From: an uncultured Dehalococcoidia bacterium
GTDB taxonomy: Bacteria; Chloroflexota; Dehalococcoidia; Lucifugimonadales; G958296245
Reading direction: 5' to 3'
Assembly (NCBI GenBank): GCA_958296245.1
Contig: OY282458.1
Span: 372,001-436,000, forward strand
Length of the DNA stretch: 64,000 nucleotides
Shown here: positions 1 to 7,318 of the stretch, piece after piece
Layout: every line of letters starts with the position of its first letter
How positions within the stretch are numbered: position 1 is the first letter of the stretch
Translations under genes and position numbers: made by a program
Notes under the pieces: model-generated
Seen by the model: the letters and a program-made list of their open reading frames with translations, nothing else
Told to the model about the DNA's origin: nothing
The model's database searches: none

Positions 1-1
1 G

Positions 2-352
2 TTGCGGCCCTACGTCCGGGCGTTGGTGACGCCGCTGGAAGAAGATGCCCGCGCCGCTCTCGATCCCGGCCTGAAGGAAAGGGCGCGGGTCGTCATGACC
101 GAGCATCTGCGCTTGCTGTTGGGCGTCCGGGGCGGTTGGGTGAACGAGCCCAAGCTGCCGGACGACCCCGGCCCGCTGTCATACTTCGTCTGCGCTTCGC
201 TCCAAGCAGCCCCCGGAGAGAAGCAAGCCCTGTTGGAGAACGACTCACCCACAGATCGGCTGCGCCAAGCGTTGGACCTCGTCGAGCGCGACCTGCCCGC
301 CCTCAGGGAGTACGTCGCCCGCGAGGCTGCCAACCGCATCAACTCACAGTAG
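2..352 (+). CDS. Lon N-terminal (substrate-binding) domain protein, 3' fragment
   Basis: The 116 visible residues are the C-terminal part of a LON substrate-binding domain, the domain that binds unfolded protein at the N-terminus of Lon proteases and also occurs alone. What shows this is the helical pattern PLSYFVCASLQ, then EKQALLE, then DRLRQALDLVERDL, the usual end of this domain. No AAA+ or protease domain follows, because a stop comes directly after. It is therefore a stand-alone Lon-N protein and not Lon itself. The gene very probably begins before base 1, since the domain normally has about 90 more residues of beta-rich sequence. Substrates are unknown. Confidence 0.75.
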   Translation: MRPYVRALVTPLEEDARAALDPGLKERARVVMTEHLRLLLGVRGGWVNEPKLPDDPGPLSYFVCASLQAAPGEKQALLENDSPTDRLRQALDLVERDLPALREYVAREAANRINSQ

Positions 353-451
353 CCGCCCCAGACCGTTATCGCCGAGAAACAGGGCTCGTGGCAGCGCCTC
401 ACCCCGCCGCAGAACGCATAGAGGAGGGCGCGGACCACCCACTCCCGATCC

Positions 452-1375
452 TCAGATGAGGCCGTATTCGCGTAGGAAGCCTGCCAGCGCTTCTTCCTGC
501 TCCGGTGTGACCCTGTCCACCAGGGGCAGGCGCACGGGGCCGCCGGCGAGACCGCGCATCTCCATGGCGCGCTTGGTCAGCAGCGTCGAGTAGTTGTCGT
601 ACATGAAGTCCAGGAACTCGCCGACCTCACGCATCGTCTCAAGCACGCCGGCGTAGTCTCCCGCCATGCCGGCGCGGTGCATCCGGAGCGGCAGTTCCGG
701 CCAGAAGTTGGCGATCATCGACACTATGCCCTTGCCGCCGACCATGTAGGTGTACGCGGCCGTGTACTCGCCGCCGCCGCCGATGCAGACAACCTTGCCG
801 CCCAGGCGCCGGAGGTAGCGCTCCGTACGTATCATGTCGAGGCCGGCGTCCTTGAGGCCGACGGCGTTAGCCGCCGATCCCAGGAGGTCGATCAGCTCCC
901 CGGCGGTGACGTCGAGGTGGTGCCAGTCCGGCAGGTAGTAGAAGAGGATACCGACGTCGACCGCGTCGCTGACGGCCGTCAGGTGGGCCTTGGCGCTGGC
1001 AAGGCTCGCCGGGAAGTATGACGGGGGCGGGACCAGGATGCCGTCCACTCCCGCATCGGCGGACCAGCGGGCCATCTCGACGACGCCGCGGGTCGAGTTG
1101 CCCCCGCAGCCCGCGATAACCACCGCCCCCGTCCCCTTCGTCTCCTCGAGCACAGCGGTAATTACGCGCTTCTGCTCCTCGGCGCTCAGGTTGGGAAACT
1201 CGCCCGTCGAGCCCAGCGGCGTCAGGTGCGTAATGCCCGAATCGAGCAGGAAGCGCACGTTGCGGCGCAGGCCGGCCTCGTCGATCTCGAAGTCCGGCGT
1301 GAACGGCGTCACGGGGTAGGCGTGCACGCCGGGGAGCCGCGACCTCAGCTCCTCCGGGGACGGAGGCGCGGCCAT
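452..1375 (-). CDS. DHDPS/NAL-family aldolase (DapA-like lyase)
   Basis: A 307-residue class I aldolase of the dihydrodipicolinate synthase / N-acetylneuraminate lyase superfamily, a cytoplasmic TIM barrel that forms a Schiff base with a keto acid. Visible signatures are GSTGEFP at residues 55-61 (the pyruvate carboxyl-binding loop), the tyrosine segment FYYLP near 145-149 and the Schiff-base lysine in GLKD (K175). The family is functionally broad, and the catabolic neighbours (bicupin, alcohol dehydrogenase) argue for a sugar-acid or keto-acid lyase over lysine synthesis; the substrate cannot be told from sequence. The gene starts 1 base from the end of the bicupin gene upstream, so the two are probably co-transcribed. 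Confidence 0.85.
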   Translation of the reverse strand: MAAPPSPEELRSRLPGVHAYPVTPFTPDFEIDEAGLRRNVRFLLDSGITHLTPLGSTGEFPNLSAEEQKRVITAVLEETKGTGAVVIAGCGGNSTRGVVEMARWSADAGVDGILVPPPSYFPASLASAKAHLTAVSDAVDVGILFYYLPDWHHLDVTAGELIDLLGSAANAVGLKDAGLDMIRTERYLRRLGGKVVCIGGGGEYTAAYTYMVGGKGIVSMIANFWPELPLRMHRAGMAGDYAGVLETMREVGEFLDFMYDNYSTLLTKRAMEMRGLAGGPVRLPLVDRVTPEQEEALAGFLREYGLI

Positions 1376-1376
1376 G

Positions 1377-2216
1377 CTACCGGTAGCGCGGCGCGACGGC
1401 GAAGACTATCGTCGCCGGCTCGGTCGCCTCGTTGACGTAGCGGTGCGGCGTGCCTTCGGGGACGTAAGCCGCGTCCAGGGCATCCAGGTCGAAGATCTGC
1501 CGGCTCTCCGGCAGGAAGACGTGGGCGGCTCCTTTGGCGACGAACGCGACCTCGTCTCCGGGGTGCGTCTCGGGATCGGAGACCATGCCTGGCAGCAGCG
1601 TGAACGTACCCACCGTCAGCCGCTCCGTCGACACGAAGAGAGAGGCCCGCACCGGCGTCTTCACGCCCTGGATGACGTGCAGCCAGTCCCGCGGGGGCAG
1701 CGCCTTGATCACCTCCGTCTCCCTCGCCTCGGCTGCGTTCCAGGGCCAGCCGCCCAGCAGCTCGTAGCGTCCGCCCACGGGCGCGTCGAACGGGGGCGCG
1801 GCCCGGCCCAGGGTCTCCGCGTCGGTCAGGTCGTCGGGCAGGGGCGCGAAGCCGGCGACGATCAGCACCTGCTCGGTCCCGAAGTTGTAGCCGTAGTGCC
1901 AAGTGTGCCGCCGGAAGTGGAGCGCCTCTCCTTGGTTGACGACCTGCACCTCCCCGGTCGCCGGGTTGTGGAACGTCAGGCTGCCTTGGAGAATGTAGTA
2001 GCCCTCGTCGGCGTCGTAGAAGGACTTGTGCGTCTCGGAGTGGATCCATCTCGCGCCGGGCGCCAGCGAGAAGAGCGACAGGATCAGCTTGTCGCTGTTC
2101 CGGTAGTACCAGTCCACCACGTGCCCGGACTCGTCGTCGCCCCAGATGTACCGCTCCACGTCCGCGTGGCGCAGCCGCCGGGGCTCGTAGGTGTACTTAT
2201 GTCGTTCGTCAGTCAT
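1377..2216 (-). CDS. Bicupin protein
   Basis: A 279-residue protein with two cupin beta-barrels. The first (about residues 35-125) has HSETH, then EGYYILQGSLTF and a later HTWHYG. The second (about 180-275) has ETHPGDEVAFVAKG and PEGTPHRYVN. These His/Glu sets are the usual metal ligands of cupins, so a metal-dependent enzyme such as a dioxygenase, isomerase or ureidoglycine-type hydrolase is possible; none can be chosen. It ends next to the DHDPS-like gene, which suggests that the two act in one small catabolic route. The ATG start follows a GAGAGGTCAAGC purine-rich stretch. Confidence 0.8.
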   Translation of the reverse strand: MTDERHKYTYEPRRLRHADVERYIWGDDESGHVVDWYYRNSDKLILSLFSLAPGARWIHSETHKSFYDADEGYYILQGSLTFHNPATGEVQVVNQGEALHFRRHTWHYGYNFGTEQVLIVAGFAPLPDDLTDAETLGRAAPPFDAPVGGRYELLGGWPWNAAEARETEVIKALPPRDWLHVIQGVKTPVRASLFVSTERLTVGTFTLLPGMVSDPETHPGDEVAFVAKGAAHVFLPESRQIFDLDALDAAYVPEGTPHRYVNEATEPATIVFAVAPRYR

Positions 2217-2308
2217 GCTTGACCTCTCTATGGACGCGGGCCCATGCGTCGCTGTGTGCGTGAAGGCAAGGCTGGGTATACGGGGACGCGGGCCGGAGGC
2301 GGCTGGCG

Positions 2309-3403
2309 TCAGTTGGGGTAGACGATGACACCGCGGCCGTCTTCGCCGCTGGCGAGGGCGTCGAAGCCCTCGTTGATCTCGTCCAGCGCGTACTCCCGCG
2401 TGATCAGGCCATCGACGTCGATGCGGCCCTTCAGGTAGAGGTCCACGAGCTTGCCGAAGGTCTCGTGGGGGCTGGCCATGCCGTAGTAGGCGCCCAGCAG
2501 CGACTTCTGGTTTCTGATGAAGTCGACCATGTCCACGGGGGCGGACTCGCCCAGCGGCCCCAGGCCGATCATCACGCCGGCGCCGCCCTTGCGGACCGCC
2601 TTGACCGCGTCAGACATCACCTGGGGGCTGCCGAAGCTGTCGAATGCGAGGTCCACCCCGCCGCCGGTCAGCTCCCGGATCGCCTCCACTGCGTCGACCT
2701 CCCTCGCGTTGATCACGTCCGTGGCGCCGAACCTGTAGCTGAACTCCAGCTTATGGTCGAGTATGTCCACAGCGATGATCTTGCTCGCGTTGAGCAGGCG
2801 GGCGCCCTGGATCACGTTGAGCCCGACGCCGCCGCATCCGAAGACGGCGACCGTCATGCCAACGCGCGCCTCGGGGTTGTTTATGACGGAGCCCACCCCG
2901 GTCGTCACGCAGCACCCGATCAGCGCGGCCACGGGCATCGGCACCTCGCTCGGTATGGGGTAGCATGACTGTTGCGGCATCACGGCGTAGTCGCTGAAGG
3001 CGCCCATCTTGTGCATCTGGTGGATGCCCTGCTCGCCGTCGTGGAGGCGGAGGGTGCCGTCGAACTGGAGCGTCGGCGCAGCCTGGTGGGTCTCGCATAG
3101 CTGGGGCTTGCCGCTGCGGCAGACCCGGCAGTGGCCGCAGTTGGGCACGAACGAGAGGATGCAGCGGTCGCCGGGCCTCACCGTCGTGACGCCCTCGCCG
3201 GTCTCGACCACCGTGCCGCCCGCCTCGTGTCCCAGCACGAGCGGGAGCGGCATCTTCGCGGTGCCGACCATGAAGTGATGGTCGCTGGCGCAGAGGCCGG
3301 CGGCGCCCATCCTGACCAGCACCTCGCCGGCCTTGGGCGGCTCCTGCTCCAGCTCCCGCACCTGGAGCGGTCGGTGAGGCTCATAGAGTACGGCCGCTCT
3401 CAA
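2309..3403 (-). CDS. Zinc-dependent alcohol dehydrogenase (MDR family)
   Basis: A 364-residue medium-chain dehydrogenase that would oxidise an alcohol with NAD or a related cofactor in the cytoplasm. Residues 37-41 (CASDH) and the GHEAGG segment supply catalytic zinc ligands. CGHCRVCRSGKPQLC is the four-cysteine structural zinc lobe. FGCGGVGLNVIQGA is the Rossmann dinucleotide loop, followed by VD, which favours NAD(H). The overall pattern resembles the class III-like / NDMA-dependent group. It lies 92 bp upstream of the bicupin and DHDPS-like genes on the same strand, so it may open that catabolic group. Substrate unknown. Confidence 0.88.
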   Translation of the reverse strand: MRAAVLYEPHRPLQVRELEQEPPKAGEVLVRMGAAGLCASDHHFMVGTAKMPLPLVLGHEAGGTVVETGEGVTTVRPGDRCILSFVPNCGHCRVCRSGKPQLCETHQAAPTLQFDGTLRLHDGEQGIHQMHKMGAFSDYAVMPQQSCYPIPSEVPMPVAALIGCCVTTGVGSVINNPEARVGMTVAVFGCGGVGLNVIQGARLLNASKIIAVDILDHKLEFSYRFGATDVINAREVDAVEAIRELTGGGVDLAFDSFGSPQVMSDAVKAVRKGGAGVMIGLGPLGESAPVDMVDFIRNQKSLLGAYYGMASPHETFGKLVDLYLKGRIDVDGLITREYALDEINEGFDALASGEDGRGVIVYPN

Positions 3404-3474
3404 CTGCCTGTCCCCTTCAATGCAATAGGCCCCCGAGGTGACGGGGTGACGCGCCTTGGCGCGGGGCTATGGCC

Positions 3475-3780
3475 TTACAGCTCCTTGCCGTATGGGCACA
3501 TATCCGCATTGCCCATGTCGTACAGGTCGCTGCCGGCGTCAAAGCCCTTCGAGTGACCGCTGCCTCCGGTGGTAGATACGTCGACCGTGCCCCCCGGGTC
3601 GGTCTCGCTAGATGCGTCGATAGCAATGGCCTCGGAAGCAGGCGCACCCGTCGAAAGTTCGACGCTCGCCGCAGATCCCTCAACCTCATGGGCGGGCGCC
3701 CAAAGGGACCCGAGCACGTACGCGCCCCCAATCGCTGCCAGAACAAACGCCGCCGAGAGGACCAATACCACCCGCTTCAT
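3475..3780 (-). CDS. Small secreted or membrane-anchored protein of unknown function
   Basis: A 101-residue protein that I do not recognise. Residues 1-30 form a signal sequence or anchor (MKR followed by a long Val/Leu/Ala stretch). The rest is low in hydrophobics, rich in Ser, Thr, Gly and Asp, and ends in CPYGKEL. A good AGGAGG ribosome site lies about 6 bases before the ATG, which supports a real gene. The mature part looks like a flexible extracytoplasmic tail. No pathway can be assigned. Confidence 0.6.
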   Translation of the reverse strand: MKRVVLVLSAAFVLAAIGGAYVLGSLWAPAHEVEGSAASVELSTGAPASEAIAIDASSETDPGGTVDVSTTGGSGHSKGFDAGSDLYDMGNADMCPYGKEL

Positions 3781-4064
3781 TTTACAGCCTCCTGGCTATG
3801 CGCCCTCGATCCGTGTCATCCGTGTCATCCGTGTCGAGAATAGCCCCCGGCCCGCCCTTTGTCAAACGGCAGTACGCCCGGTTTCATCATGAGAGACGAC
3901 GATAGATGCGCTACTGTCATCAATCTCCCAGCGTAACGGCGTCAGGAGCATGGAGACCGGCCAATTCGCTCCTGGGGAAGGGGGATATTATATCCCGAGG
4001 GGCATCCTCAGACTCCCGGCGCGGGGCTGTGAGGCTCCGCGCAATCCGTATTTCCTCAGCCTGA
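3781..4064. other. Intergenic region with a 9-bp triple tandem repeat
   Basis: This non-coding stretch between divergent genes holds three exact head-to-tail copies of ATCCGTGTC (3809-3835). I see no further open reading frame with a ribosome site and no RNA gene. The AlaX promoter follows just downstream. Confidence 0.6.
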
Positions 4065-4070
4065 TAGAAT
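4062..4070 (+). promoter_or_regulatory. Extended -10 promoter for the alaX-like gene
   Basis: TG-A-TAGAAT forms an extended -10 element about 55 bases before the ATG of the AlaX gene. No convincing -35 hexamer is seen, as is common with extended -10 promoters. A ribosome site (GGAAGGAG) sits 6-7 bases before the start. Confidence 0.45.
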
Positions 4071-4124
4071 CAGTCTGAACGCAGAGTCGACCCCCGCCCC
4101 GAGGCCTGCCGGAAGGAGTTTCAC

Positions 4125-4832
4125 ATGACGACCTTGCTATGTCACGAAGACGCTTACGTGAGGGATTTCGACGCGGCCGTCTTGGAGAAGATCGGCGGCG
4201 GCGTGGCGCTCGACCGGACGGCCTTCTACCCCGGGGGCGGCGGACAGCCGCCCGACACGGGTACGCTCAGGTCGGGTGAGCGGGAATGGAAGGTGAAGAA
4301 GCTGTCGAGGTCTGGGGGCAAGCTGGTGCATGAACTCGACTCCGAGCCGCCCGCCGCGGGCGAGGCGGTCCACGGCGCCATAGACTGGGAGCGGCGCTAC
4401 GAACTGATGCGCACCCACACCGCGTTGCACATCCTGTGCGGGGTGGTATGGCGCGACTACGGCGCCAAGGTGACGGGCGGGAATATGAAGCCGCTCTCGG
4501 CGCGGATGGACTTCGAGTTGGCGAGCATGTCGGCGGGCTTCGCTAGGGAGGTCGAGGAGCGGATCAACGCCGAGGTAGGCGCGGCCCGGCCCGTGCACAT
4601 ACGCACCCTGCCACGCCGGGAGGCGTTCGAGATCCCCGACCTGATCCGCACTAAGATCAACCTGCTCCCCGAGGCGATCTCGGAGGTGCGGATCGTCGAC
4701 ATAGACGGCCTGGACATACAGGCGGACGGCGGGACCCACGTCGCCAACACGCGGGAGGTAGGAACAATCAGGGTGTTGGGCCACGAGAGCAAAGGACGCA
4801 TCAACAAGCGCCTGCGCATAGCGGTCGAATAA
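4125..4832 (+). CDS. alaX: Alanyl-tRNA editing protein, AlaX family
   Basis: A 235-residue free-standing homologue of the AlaRS editing domain. Such proteins hydrolyse Ser-tRNA(Ala) or Gly-tRNA(Ala) in the cytoplasm. The N-terminal beta barrel includes TAFYPGGGGQPPDTG (residues 32-46). The zinc site begins with HTALH (H98, H102). The second half of the site normally reads CxGTHV, but here it is ADGGTHV, so the cysteine ligand is Asp201 while His205 remains. The length fits the medium AlaX-M class. A strong ribosome site (GGAAGGAG) fixes the ATG. It is convergent with the next gene, and the full alaS of this genome is at 38.9-41.5 kb. Confidence 0.88.
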   Translation: MTTLLCHEDAYVRDFDAAVLEKIGGGVALDRTAFYPGGGGQPPDTGTLRSGEREWKVKKLSRSGGKLVHELDSEPPAAGEAVHGAIDWERRYELMRTHTALHILCGVVWRDYGAKVTGGNMKPLSARMDFELASMSAGFAREVEERINAEVGAARPVHIRTLPRREAFEIPDLIRTKINLLPEAISEVRIVDIDGLDIQADGGTHVANTREVGTIRVLGHESKGRINKRLRIAVE

Positions 4833-4956
4833 GCGTGCTCGTCGGGGACCGGTGCGGCGGGTTCGTCGGAGGCGCCGCGAAGCCGTTCCGACAAGCCCTC
4901 CGGAGAGCTGCGTGATTTCCCGCCTGGGTTGTGACTGCGGGCCGGTTTGGGGCGCT

Positions 4957-5793
4957 TCAGCCGCCGAGCCCGACAAGTTGGCGGGGGTTGGTCTTGACGA
5001 GGGTTTCAACTTCCGCCGGCGTCAGGCCGGCGTCTAGGAGCCCGGCGATGGCCATGCGCATGCCCTCCGCCGGCGGGGGGTTGACGAGCTGGCCGAAGTC
5101 CGTCGTTACGACGCAGCGCCGCGACCCAAGGGCCCTGACCGTCTCGACGACGGCGCCCAGCGTCATCAGCCTGAACGATGGCATGCACGCCAGCATCGTC
5201 AGTTCGACGAGGGCGCCCGCGGCGGTCATCCGGGCCATCTCGTCCCGGCCGGCGGTCAACGCTGGGTGCGTGGCCAACATGCGCTCCACCCCGGCCTCGG
5301 CAGCCGCGATGAAGAGGGAGACCGTCTCGCCGGGCGCGAGGTGGCCTGACGCCAACACCATGCCGTTGCACCTGACGACCTCGATTACGTCGTGGACTTC
5401 CGGCTTCAGCCGGCCTGTCTCGTTCAGGACGCGGATCCCAGGGCCGAGGCCCTGCCGCCTCATGAAGAAGTCCGCGTCGTAGGTGGGCATCCACACGACC
5501 CCGGCGCCCATTGCGGCGGAGGCCTCCACTGCTTCGGGGTTGATCCCCCCGACCTGCCGGTTCAGCGCGACGGCGCCCATGACGTTCAGGCCCGGGTAGA
5601 CGCGGCTCAGGGAGTGGGCCAGCGGAGCGGTGGGGTAGTGGTGAGACTTGAGCACGAAGCCCGCCATCTCGGCCTCGTGGGCGTGGCGGCCCGCGTCCAA
5701 GGCGTCGACGCGCCTCTCCTGGCCTGGATCGGGCCCGGCGTGGACGTGGAGGTCGAACGAGCCTCGGAGTATCTCGGCTATCCGGTCGTTCAT
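4957..5793 (-). CDS. Metal-dependent TIM-barrel hydrolase (DUF6282-like)
   Basis: A 278-residue protein starting MNDRIAEILRGSFDLHVHAG. The HVHAGPD motif (residues 15-21) is a metal-binding HxH loop at the end of the first strand of an amidohydrolase-like barrel. Later candidate ligands are KSHHYP, SGHLAPGE, THPALT and TTDFGQ. It resembles the group labelled DUF6282; that name is from memory. The ATG overlaps the stop of the aldo/keto reductase as ATGA, so translation is coupled. A longer in-frame extension upstream lies inside the reductase gene and is rejected. A lactone or amide substrate is plausible but unproven. Confidence 0.72.
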   Translation of the reverse strand: MNDRIAEILRGSFDLHVHAGPDPGQERRVDALDAGRHAHEAEMAGFVLKSHHYPTAPLAHSLSRVYPGLNVMGAVALNRQVGGINPEAVEASAAMGAGVVWMPTYDADFFMRRQGLGPGIRVLNETGRLKPEVHDVIEVVRCNGMVLASGHLAPGETVSLFIAAAEAGVERMLATHPALTAGRDEMARMTAAGALVELTMLACMPSFRLMTLGAVVETVRALGSRRCVVTTDFGQLVNPPPAEGMRMAIAGLLDAGLTPAEVETLVKTNPRQLVGLGG

Positions 5794-6704
5794 GGACGCA
5801 GAGAAGCGCCCAGTCTGAGGCCGCCCTGGATGGCCTCGACTTCGCACAACTCTTCTTCGGTGAGCCTCCAGTCGCCTGCTAGGGCGTTGTCCGGCACCTG
5901 CTCCGGCTTCCTGCAGCCGACGATCGCCGTGGTGACGGCCGGGTTTGCCAGCACCCAGGCGATGGCGAGCTGGGGCAACGTCCTGCCGTGGTCGGCGGCC
6001 CACTCCGACAGATTCCGGATGACGTCGTAGACCTGCTGGTCCTGGAAATGGCTCCAGCCGGCCCGCTCGTCGTCCTTTGCGAACTGGTGCCCCGGCTTGT
6101 ACCTGCCTCCCAGCATCCCCTTGGCCATGACCGAGTAGGCCATCACGCCGACGCCATTTTGAAGGCAGTAGGGCAGGATGGATTCCTCCGATTCTCTGAA
6201 GAGCATACTGTAACGGGGCTGGGAGCTATGGACCGGGCCGCACTGCTGGGCCTCGCGCATCTGGTCCGCGTCGAAGTTGGAGACCCCGACGTACTTGAGC
6301 TTGCCGGCGTCCCGCTGGCGCAGCATCTCCGCCATAGTGTCTTCGATGGGCCATTCGGATGAGGGCGCGTGGACCTGGTAGAGGTCCACGCGGTCCGTGC
6401 GCAGGCTCCTCAGGCTGTTGTCGATCGCCTCGCGGATGTGCTCGGGGGAGTTGTTCCCGCCCGATACCTTCGTGGCCAGAAAGACCTCGTCTCGGCGCCC
6501 CTCTATAGCCTTGCCCACGCGGGACTCGCTGACGCCGTACCCCTCCGCGGTGTCGAGGAAGGTGATCCCCTGGTCGATGCAGGCGCGCACCGTGGCGACG
6601 GCCTGCTCCTCCGGCACGGCGCTGAAAGCGCCTCCCAGCGGCCACGTACCGAGGCAGATGGCCGCCACCTGTGGCCCGTCCTTACCCAAACTTCGAGTCT
6701 CCAT
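5790..6704 (-). CDS. Aldo/keto reductase
   Basis: A 304-residue NAD(P)H-dependent carbonyl reductase with the (beta/alpha)8 aldo/keto reductase fold. The catalytic tetrad is visible: D51 and Y56 in DTAEGYG, K79 in ATKVSGG and H112 in QVHAPS. LGTWPLGG near residues 18-25 is the usual first strand. The length matches the Tas/YajO-like class. The gene is the middle of a three-gene operon: its ATG directly follows the TAA of the CoA-binding gene (TAAATG), and its TGA overlaps the ATG of the metal-hydrolase gene. Substrate unknown. Confidence 0.92.
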   Translation of the reverse strand: METRSLGKDGPQVAAICLGTWPLGGAFSAVPEEQAVATVRACIDQGITFLDTAEGYGVSESRVGKAIEGRRDEVFLATKVSGGNNSPEHIREAIDNSLRSLRTDRVDLYQVHAPSSEWPIEDTMAEMLRQRDAGKLKYVGVSNFDADQMREAQQCGPVHSSQPRYSMLFRESEESILPYCLQNGVGVMAYSVMAKGMLGGRYKPGHQFAKDDERAGWSHFQDQQVYDVIRNLSEWAADHGRTLPQLAIAWVLANPAVTTAIVGCRKPEQVPDNALAGDWRLTEEELCEVEAIQGGLRLGASLRP

Positions 6705-7115
6705 TTAGATATGCCCTCCTCCGGCGCGCCTCGCGCGGTGCTGGCGCATTAGGCAATCGTCTACTACGACGAGAAGGCCGGCCTCGCGCGCCCTGACGGC
6801 TGATTCCTCGTCACTAACCCCGTCCTGCATCCAAATGTACTTCGCGCCCACTTCCACGGCGTCGTTCACGATCGGGCCAACGAGTTCCGAGCGCCTGAAT
6901 ATCTGCACCAAGTCCACCCTTTCAGGTACGTCCTCCAAGGCGGGATAGCTCTTCTCTCCGAGCGCTTCGTGGATATTCGGGTTCACCGGGATTATGCGGT
7001 AGCCGCTCTGTTGCAGGTATCCGGACACGAAGTGGCTGGGGCGCGCCGGGTCCGGAGAGAGCCCCACGACCGCGATCGTGCGCGTCTCGGCCAGTATCTC
7101 GTCGATCTCGTCCAA
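6705..7115 (-). CDS. CoA-binding domain protein (YccU family)
   Basis: A 136-residue stand-alone CoA-binding Rossmann domain, related to the N-terminal part of succinyl-CoA synthetase alpha. TIAVVGLSPDPARPSH near residues 12-27 and YRIIPVNPN near 38-46 are typical, as is the final VVVDDCLMRQH. The most likely start is TTG at 7115, because it lines up with the family N-terminus; the frame stays open upstream but no better start is visible. It is the first gene of the operon with the aldo/keto reductase. Physiological role unknown. Confidence 0.85.
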   Translation of the reverse strand: MDEIDEILAETRTIAVVGLSPDPARPSHFVSGYLQQSGYRIIPVNPNIHEALGEKSYPALEDVPERVDLVQIFRRSELVGPIVNDAVEVGAKYIWMQDGVSDEESAVRAREAGLLVVVDDCLMRQHRARRAGGGHI

Positions 7116-7300
7116 ACCCCGATTCCCGTCCGGTCGAGCACGGGGGGCAGGCCTTGCGCGGGGACGACGAGGGGGATGTTGCCCCGCTCCGTCACGACCA
7201 TGCTTGCGACGGCCAACTCCGCACCCGTTACGGTGGCGTATTATACCAGCATGGCCCCATGACCGTATCCGCGCGGCGCCGGCGGTCCGGCGCCGTGGGC

Positions 7301-7318
7301 TAGAATAGCCCCGGCATG
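7301..7318 (+). promoter_or_regulatory. Leaderless-type promoter of the DUF2298 gene
   Basis: TAGAAT at 7301-7306 is followed after 9 bases by the ATG at 7316. Transcription would begin at or a base or two before the start codon, giving a leaderless mRNA. No Shine-Dalgarno sequence is present upstream of this ATG. Confidence 0.5.

Noticed and set aside
6992-7216. Possible gene upstream of the CoA-binding protein (MVVTERGNIPLVVPAQGLPP)
   Set aside because: It overlaps the CoA-binding gene in another frame and I could not recognise a family; it may be a remnant, but support is too weak to list.
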